From Antedon mediterranea (Eukaryota > Echinodermata > Crinoidea > Comatulida > Antedonidae), in the NCBI RefSeq assembly GCF_964355755.1, contig NC_092672.1, positions 36,268,501-36,328,500 of the forward strand: DNA of 60,000 nt, written 5' to 3'. Shown piece after piece: positions 54,752-60,000 of this stretch. Both the position numbers and the translations under genes were made by a program. Under the pieces are notes generated by a model. It ran no database searches. It was not told the DNA's origin and saw nothing but the letters and a program-made list of their open reading frames with translations. How positions within the stretch are numbered: position 1 is the first letter of the stretch; the number at the start of each line of letters is the position of its first letter.

Positions 54752-56583
54752 ATAGAGTGTCCCCTGCAGTGTATTAAACATTTCCAAACATGTGTTATAG
54801 GAAATTGTCCTTTGAATAAGTGTGTCCCGAACGAGCGGGGTCTACTGTTGAGGTGGGTGGTTATAGAGAATGCGTTTAATTCGTGAATAACATCATGCAA
54901 AAGTAAATTGAACCCTGATCAAACAAACGCATGCATTTACCCAAAATATGAAGAAACGGGTTTAAAGAGCTTGCTTTATTATTAACTGGAATAAAATCCA
55001 TTTTTGTAAAAGTTAAAGTAATTTTCCCATTGAAGCAAATCCCCTAAAATAAAAGTAAAAGTTACATTTAAAACATGCTGCGTAACAATCACTATGGTAA
55101 TAACTTTTGAAATACATTACAAATAAATAATTAACACAATAATTCATGTATCGCTCATAACCCCGTATGAATACATCAATGAATTATTAAATTGAGTCGA
55201 CCATTTATTTTATTGTAAGTATAATCATATCACGTGTTAGCCTCGATTATAAATCCTATATGTTTATTTTGTTGATCTCTAAAAAGTGTCGATGGTCATC
55301 ATAATCACAAGAGACACTTTCTTTAACGACAGGCGGATCAAAGGGGAAGACGGGGGATGTGATTACGATGCAAAAGATGGGACATCAGTGCTTAATCTCA
55401 CAATATATAGGGCCTATACCCCACCCTGCATCTTCTCAATAATGGATCAACCGCTGTGTTGGAACATTGAATTATGAATGAATGGGAACCTTCTCTGCAA
55501 CAACTCCCCCTTTCCTGCACCCCCCCCCCTCCTCACTCTCTACTTAATATAGATGTGTATTCCACCGCAACAGCCGGCCGGCCCTACCTTTTTCAATTCA
55601 GTTTATTTGTTTATCATGCTCTTATTCAACAATACATTAAAGACACTGATATAATATAATAAATAAATAAACCAAATTAAATATGACGTTCAAATACATG
55701 ACTACATATAATAATATCACATGCAAAACTAGGTACACCGACGTGCTCACAAGCATACAGAGAAACGTGAATATGCAATTGTGGATATATTGTTATTGTA
55801 CATACATTTGCGTCCATTCTTAGCATAGGAGGCAAAATATAGTTAAATATTAGTATGAAATAAAATTAATATTGTTAAAGATGGGTCAAGTTTCACATCC
55901 GGGTCTGATAGTAATCAAAGTAATAAATAAAGATGTTTAAGGGAAAGGGTTAAAAAACATGTGATAGATGAATATAAAGGTAATTAAAGATTATTTTGTA
56001 AACAAATATCAGAGAGGGCTGCCCCTTTATTATATAAACAACCATCAGAAATTTAATGTATAAATTAGTTATAATGGTCAACGTAGGCCTACAATTGGAG
56101 GGTGGTTACGTCGAACAATATTTGTAAATACACAATATTAAATACAATTACCACCAGGGATAAGGATAACGTTCATACCCACCCTGCAGATAGATTTGGG
56201 GGGGGGGGGGGTGGGGACGAACGCACACTCGTGAAAACCCGCAAGTCACGAATCATGATAGACTTTAAATCATTATTAATATTTGAATAGACAATACCAT
56301 CCTATTAAGTGGACATTTTCCTATGAAGCAAACGAATGGTTATTATATTATTTATACTACATAAGATCAACCCCTCGAGACACCCCTTTAAATAGCTTGT
56401 TTGGTCCCAAGGTGTCCCCTTAATAGGGGTTGCTGTAATATTTCAGCTCTAAAATATGAATGGTGAGTGGGCAATAGACAGTATACGTGTTATTACGTGT
56501 ATACTATCAACTGTGCATTTGTCCCATTTTGAAATACGAAAACATCCAAAGCAGCGTAAGAACATAAACCAAACTGGACTTAC
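54752..56583. repeat. Flank and segmental duplicate of 31.05-31.98 kb, no gene
   Basis: 54.75-55.47 kb is AT-rich without matches. 55.48-55.65 kb resembles 6.72-6.83 kb (C-run, TTCAATTCAGTTTATTTG..). From 55.66 kb it follows 31.05-31.98 kb. A run of 12 G lies near 56.20 kb. Confidence 0.65.
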
Positions 56584-56660
56584 CTTGTAATGTGTTCTAT
56601 TCACTTATTTGAGAGAATCCGTCTTAAAATTATCTATGGAATAAAGACAATCCAGAGCTG
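56584..56660 (-). other. Conserved putative 5' exon with splice donor (copy 2)
   Basis: Identical over 77 bp to 31976-32052; minus-strand ..CATTACAAG then GTAAGT. Surrounding DNA is only moderately similar, so the exon seems constrained. Confidence 0.5.
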
Positions 56661-57660
56661 GCATACGTTACACGGCTTGCTTATAGTTATACTAAACATA
56701 ACATCATAAGGCGTTGCATAGTAGATACGTGTTTAATATACAGTTTATATAAACACGCCAAATTTATATTTACATGAGTCCGCCCACAGAATTATTACTG
56801 GTACCATAATTATAATAAGGAGGATAAATTCAGGTTATTCCATTATTCTTGTAGGTATATTAATATTATTTTATGGAGATAAGTAATTTATTTGTAACTT
56901 AATAATATTTAAATGGTAATAGTACTTAAAGAGTAAAGCACAGTAAAAATATATAAATTACGTATTTATATACAGTACACCACGTGCTTTTAAAATAAGG
57001 TGGTTTTAATTGTTTATTGTTGGAAGATATTAATTAACAAGTTATTGATCAGTGTAGTACGTCTGAATAATGCACGCAGTGAAACATAACGATAATACTA
57101 GCATACTGAATAGGCCTAAATATTAACAAAAAATGTTCCCAGCATGAAAATAATATTTTGGAAATCACAATATTTTGTAATAATGGAATAATAATAGTAT
57201 AATTACATGGCCGCGTCTATAAAGGCGAACTTACCGTTTTGTCGTATTTCAATGTGTATTTACTGTAATATTTAGATGCTATTTCCAATATCATACGCAG
57301 TTCATATTTTCAACCCATGTAATTTATCTGCATCATCAATCCGTTATGCAAATGAGCAAAATATCGATTACCATTGATGGCAGACGAGAGTGCGATTGTT
57401 TGTGTCCATTCATGTGTGTATTGATCCAGCCGCTAAAAATGTTTTAAAATTTAATACCGACCTTTTTATTTTTCTGATCGATAACGCAATACACGCATAA
57501 TAATTATAATATTTTCATGATTAGGCCTACCATAACACAATTTTACATACGCATACGCAGATAAAGTTCTGCACGTGTTACCTCAATTTGTCTTGAAAAG
57601 TCAATATTTTTATTATTTTTTTAAATCCATGTACTTAACAGTATCTAAATTATGTCTAAA
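56661..57660. other. Duplicated flank then AT-rich DNA, no gene
   Basis: 57.28-57.43 kb matches 32.13-32.26 kb. The rest (56.75-57.28 kb) appears inserted or unique in this copy and has no frame above 60 codons. Confidence 0.5.
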
Positions 57661-60000
57661 TTTGGTCATTTTTCGAGAGAACTATATATAGTACAGGGAT
57701 TTTTTCCAAAAAATTTAAAATTTTTACCCACGCTTTTATTTGCGACAAACTGGTTACGGTACAATGGCTCTATAAGATGTTACAAAGCAATATATGCGCA
57801 TATATAGCGATATTATTGCATAATAATAGCATTTTAAAACGTCGCTATTTTGGGCATTTTTACTACTATAGTAGGCCTACAGAGATTTTTTCGCAAAAAA
57901 TGGCAAAATTTTGACCCTTTTATTTTTCGACAAAACTGGTTACTATGGCTCTATAAGATGAGCAATATATGCGCATATATAGCGATATTATTGCATAAAT
58001 AGAATTTTAAATAATCGATATTTGGGGATATTTTGTTTTTTTGACATAAATGGTTACTATAGTATAATAAACATGCGCAGAGTCGTATAATGGTTCTGCG
58101 CATGTCAACTGTGCTATAGTAACCACTTTTGACATAAATGGTTACTATAGTATAATAAACATGCGCAGATGCGAATAATGGATTCTGCGCATGTCAATTG
58201 TGCTATAGTAACCAGTTTTATCGAAAAATAAAAAAGTCGAAAATTTGCCATTTTTTGAAAAATTCCTGTACTATAGTACAGGGAAATTTACGAAAAATGG
58301 CCGATTTTCGACCCTTTTATTTTTTAACATATATGGTTACTATAGTATAATAAACATGCGCAGAGTCGAATAATTGGTTCTGCGCATGTCAATTGTGCTA
58401 TAGTAACCACTTTTGACATAAATGGTTACTATAGTATAATAAACATGCGCAGATGCGAATAATGGATTCTGCGCATGTCAATTGTGCTATAGTAACTAGT
58501 TTTATCGAAAAATAAAAAGGTCGAAAATTTGCCATTTTTTGAAAAATTCCTTTACTATAGTACAGGGAAATTTACCAAAAATGGCCGATTTTCGACCCTT
58601 GTATTTTTTGACATAAATGGTTACTATAGTAAAATAAACATCCGCAGAGTCGAATAATGGGTTCTGCGCATGTCAATTGTGCTATAGTAACCACTTTTGA
58701 CATAAATGGTTACTATAGTATAATAAACATCCACAGATGCGAATAATGGATTCTGCGCATGTCAATTGTGCTATAGTAACCACTTTTAATTTTCGACCCT
58801 TTTATTTTTTGATATAAATGGTTACTATAGTATAATAAACATGCGCAGATGCGAATAATGGGTTCTGCGCATGTCAATTGTGCTATAGTAACCAATTTTG
58901 ACATAAATGGTTACTATAGTATAATAAATATGCGCAGATGCGAATAATGAGTTCTGCGCATGTTAATTGTGCTATAGTAACCACTTTTATCGAAAAATAA
59001 AAAGGTCTAAAATTTGCCATTTTTTTTTTAAATTCCTGTACTATAGTACAGGGAAATTTACGAAAAATGGCCGATTTTCAACCCTTTTATTTTTTGACAT
59101 AAATGGTTACTATAGTATAATAAACATGCGCAGAGTCGAATAATGGGTTCTGCGCATGTCAATTGCTCTATAGTAACCATTTTGACATAAATGGTTACTA
59201 TAGTATAATAAATATGCGCAGATGCGAATAATGGGTTATGCGCATATTAATTGTGCTATAGTAACTAGTTTTATCGAAAAATAAAAAGGTCGAAAATTTG
59301 CAATTTTTTGAAAAATTCCTGTACAGGGAAATTTTCGAAAAATGGCCGATTTTCGACCCTTTTATTTTTTGACATAAATGGTTACTATAGTATAATAAAT
59401 ATGCGCAGATGCGAATAATGAGTTCAGCGCATGTCAATTGTGCTATAGTAACCAGTTTTATCGAAAAATAAAAAGGTCGAAAATTTGCCATTTTTTGAAA
59501 AATTCCTGTACTATAGTACAAGGGAAATGTTCGAAAAATGGCCGATTTTCGACCCTTTTATTTTTTGACATAAATGGTTACTATAGTATAATAAACATGC
59601 GCAGAGTCGAATAATGGGTTCTGCGCATGTCAATTGTGCTATAGTAACCACTTTTGACATAAATGGTTACTATAATATAATAAATATGCGCAGATGCAAA
59701 TAATGGATTCTGCGCATGTCAATTGTGCTATAGTAACCACTTTTGACATAAATGGTTACTATAGTATAATAAACATGCGCAGAGTCGAATAATGGGTTCT
59801 GCGCATGTCAATTGTGCTATAGTAACTACTTTTGACATAAATGGTTACTATAGTATAATAAACATGCGCAGATGCGAATAATGGATTCTGGGCATGTCAA
59901 TTGTGCTATAGTAACTAGTTTTATCGAAAAATAAAAAGGTCGAAAATTTGCAATTTTTTGAAAAATTCTTGTACTATAGTACATCGAAAGTTTCGAAAAA
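57661..60000. repeat. Tandem array of two alternating palindromes (continues past window)
   Basis: Palindrome P1, ~73 bp (GGTTACTATAG..ACATGCGCAGA / TCTGCGCATGT..CTATAGTAACC), occurs about 15 times from 58052 on. Palindrome P2, ~110 bp (TCGAAAAATAAAAAGGTCGA.. with centre CTGTACTATAGTACAG), occurs about six times. P1 units come mostly in pairs joined by TTTTGACATAAAT, then one P2. More diverged relatives start at 57.66 kb. The 63- and 107-codon minus frames (YYSTIDMRR..) are by-products. Confidence 0.9.

Noticed and set aside
58713-59521. Minus-strand frames with YYSTIDMRR repeats
   Set aside because: By-products of the palindromic array.

Overview
The window looks like AT-rich, intron-bearing, repeat-dense nuclear DNA of a marine invertebrate. 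The many AGGCCTA words, the abundant hairpin (MITE-like) elements and the CR1/L2-type LINEs are what I associate with echinoderm or other invertebrate deuterostome genomes. That placement is inference. No rRNA, CRISPR array or prokaryotic operon was seen.

Layout. (1) 1-6.9 kb: the 3' part of a multi-pass membrane protein gene (gene A), its UTR minisatellite, a 2.6-kb TIR transposon, a putative terminal exon on the minus strand, and the left half of a MITE. (2) 6.93-30.97 kb: a stack of nested insertions. A 5'-truncated LINE sits in the MITE with a 20-bp target duplication. That LINE is split by a transposon (7064-30703, TSD AGAA) encoding a RAG1-like, 12-exon zinc-finger/RING/DDE transposase. 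Its two ends look like V(D)J recombination signals, with heptamer, 22- or 12-bp spacer and nonamer. Inside it lies a 17.4-kb foldback element (12809-30236, TSD CTTCCCAGG) whose arms are about 75 monomers of a 181-192-bp satellite in inverted orientation. Inside that is a LINE (22273-24922, TSD AAATTGCT) with an uninterrupted RT frame. (3) 31-45 kb: the rest of the duplicated locus, a minus-strand LINE interrupted by a hAT-like foldback element, a fragment of the membrane-protein gene, further LINE pieces and a broken inverted duplication. (4) 45.2-47.4 kb: an intact 719-aa membrane protein (gene D), paralogous to gene A, probably with a noncoding first exon near 41.4 kb. (5) 47.5-57.5 kb: a second copy of the locus that follows gene A, with MITEs, a Tc1/mariner-like element and two conserved minus-strand exons matching those of the first locus. 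(6) 57.7-60 kb: a tandem array built of two kinds of palindrome, running off the window.

How it fits together. Two loci (about 1-33.6 kb and 45-57.5 kb) are diverged segmental duplicates, each with a plus-strand membrane protein gene followed by a minus-strand transcription unit. Locus 1 was inflated by at least 24 kb of nested transposons inside what would be an intron of the minus-strand gene. The most notable system is the 6.2-kb (net) RAG1-like transposon with asymmetric RSS-like ends, split by a giant satellite-armed foldback element.
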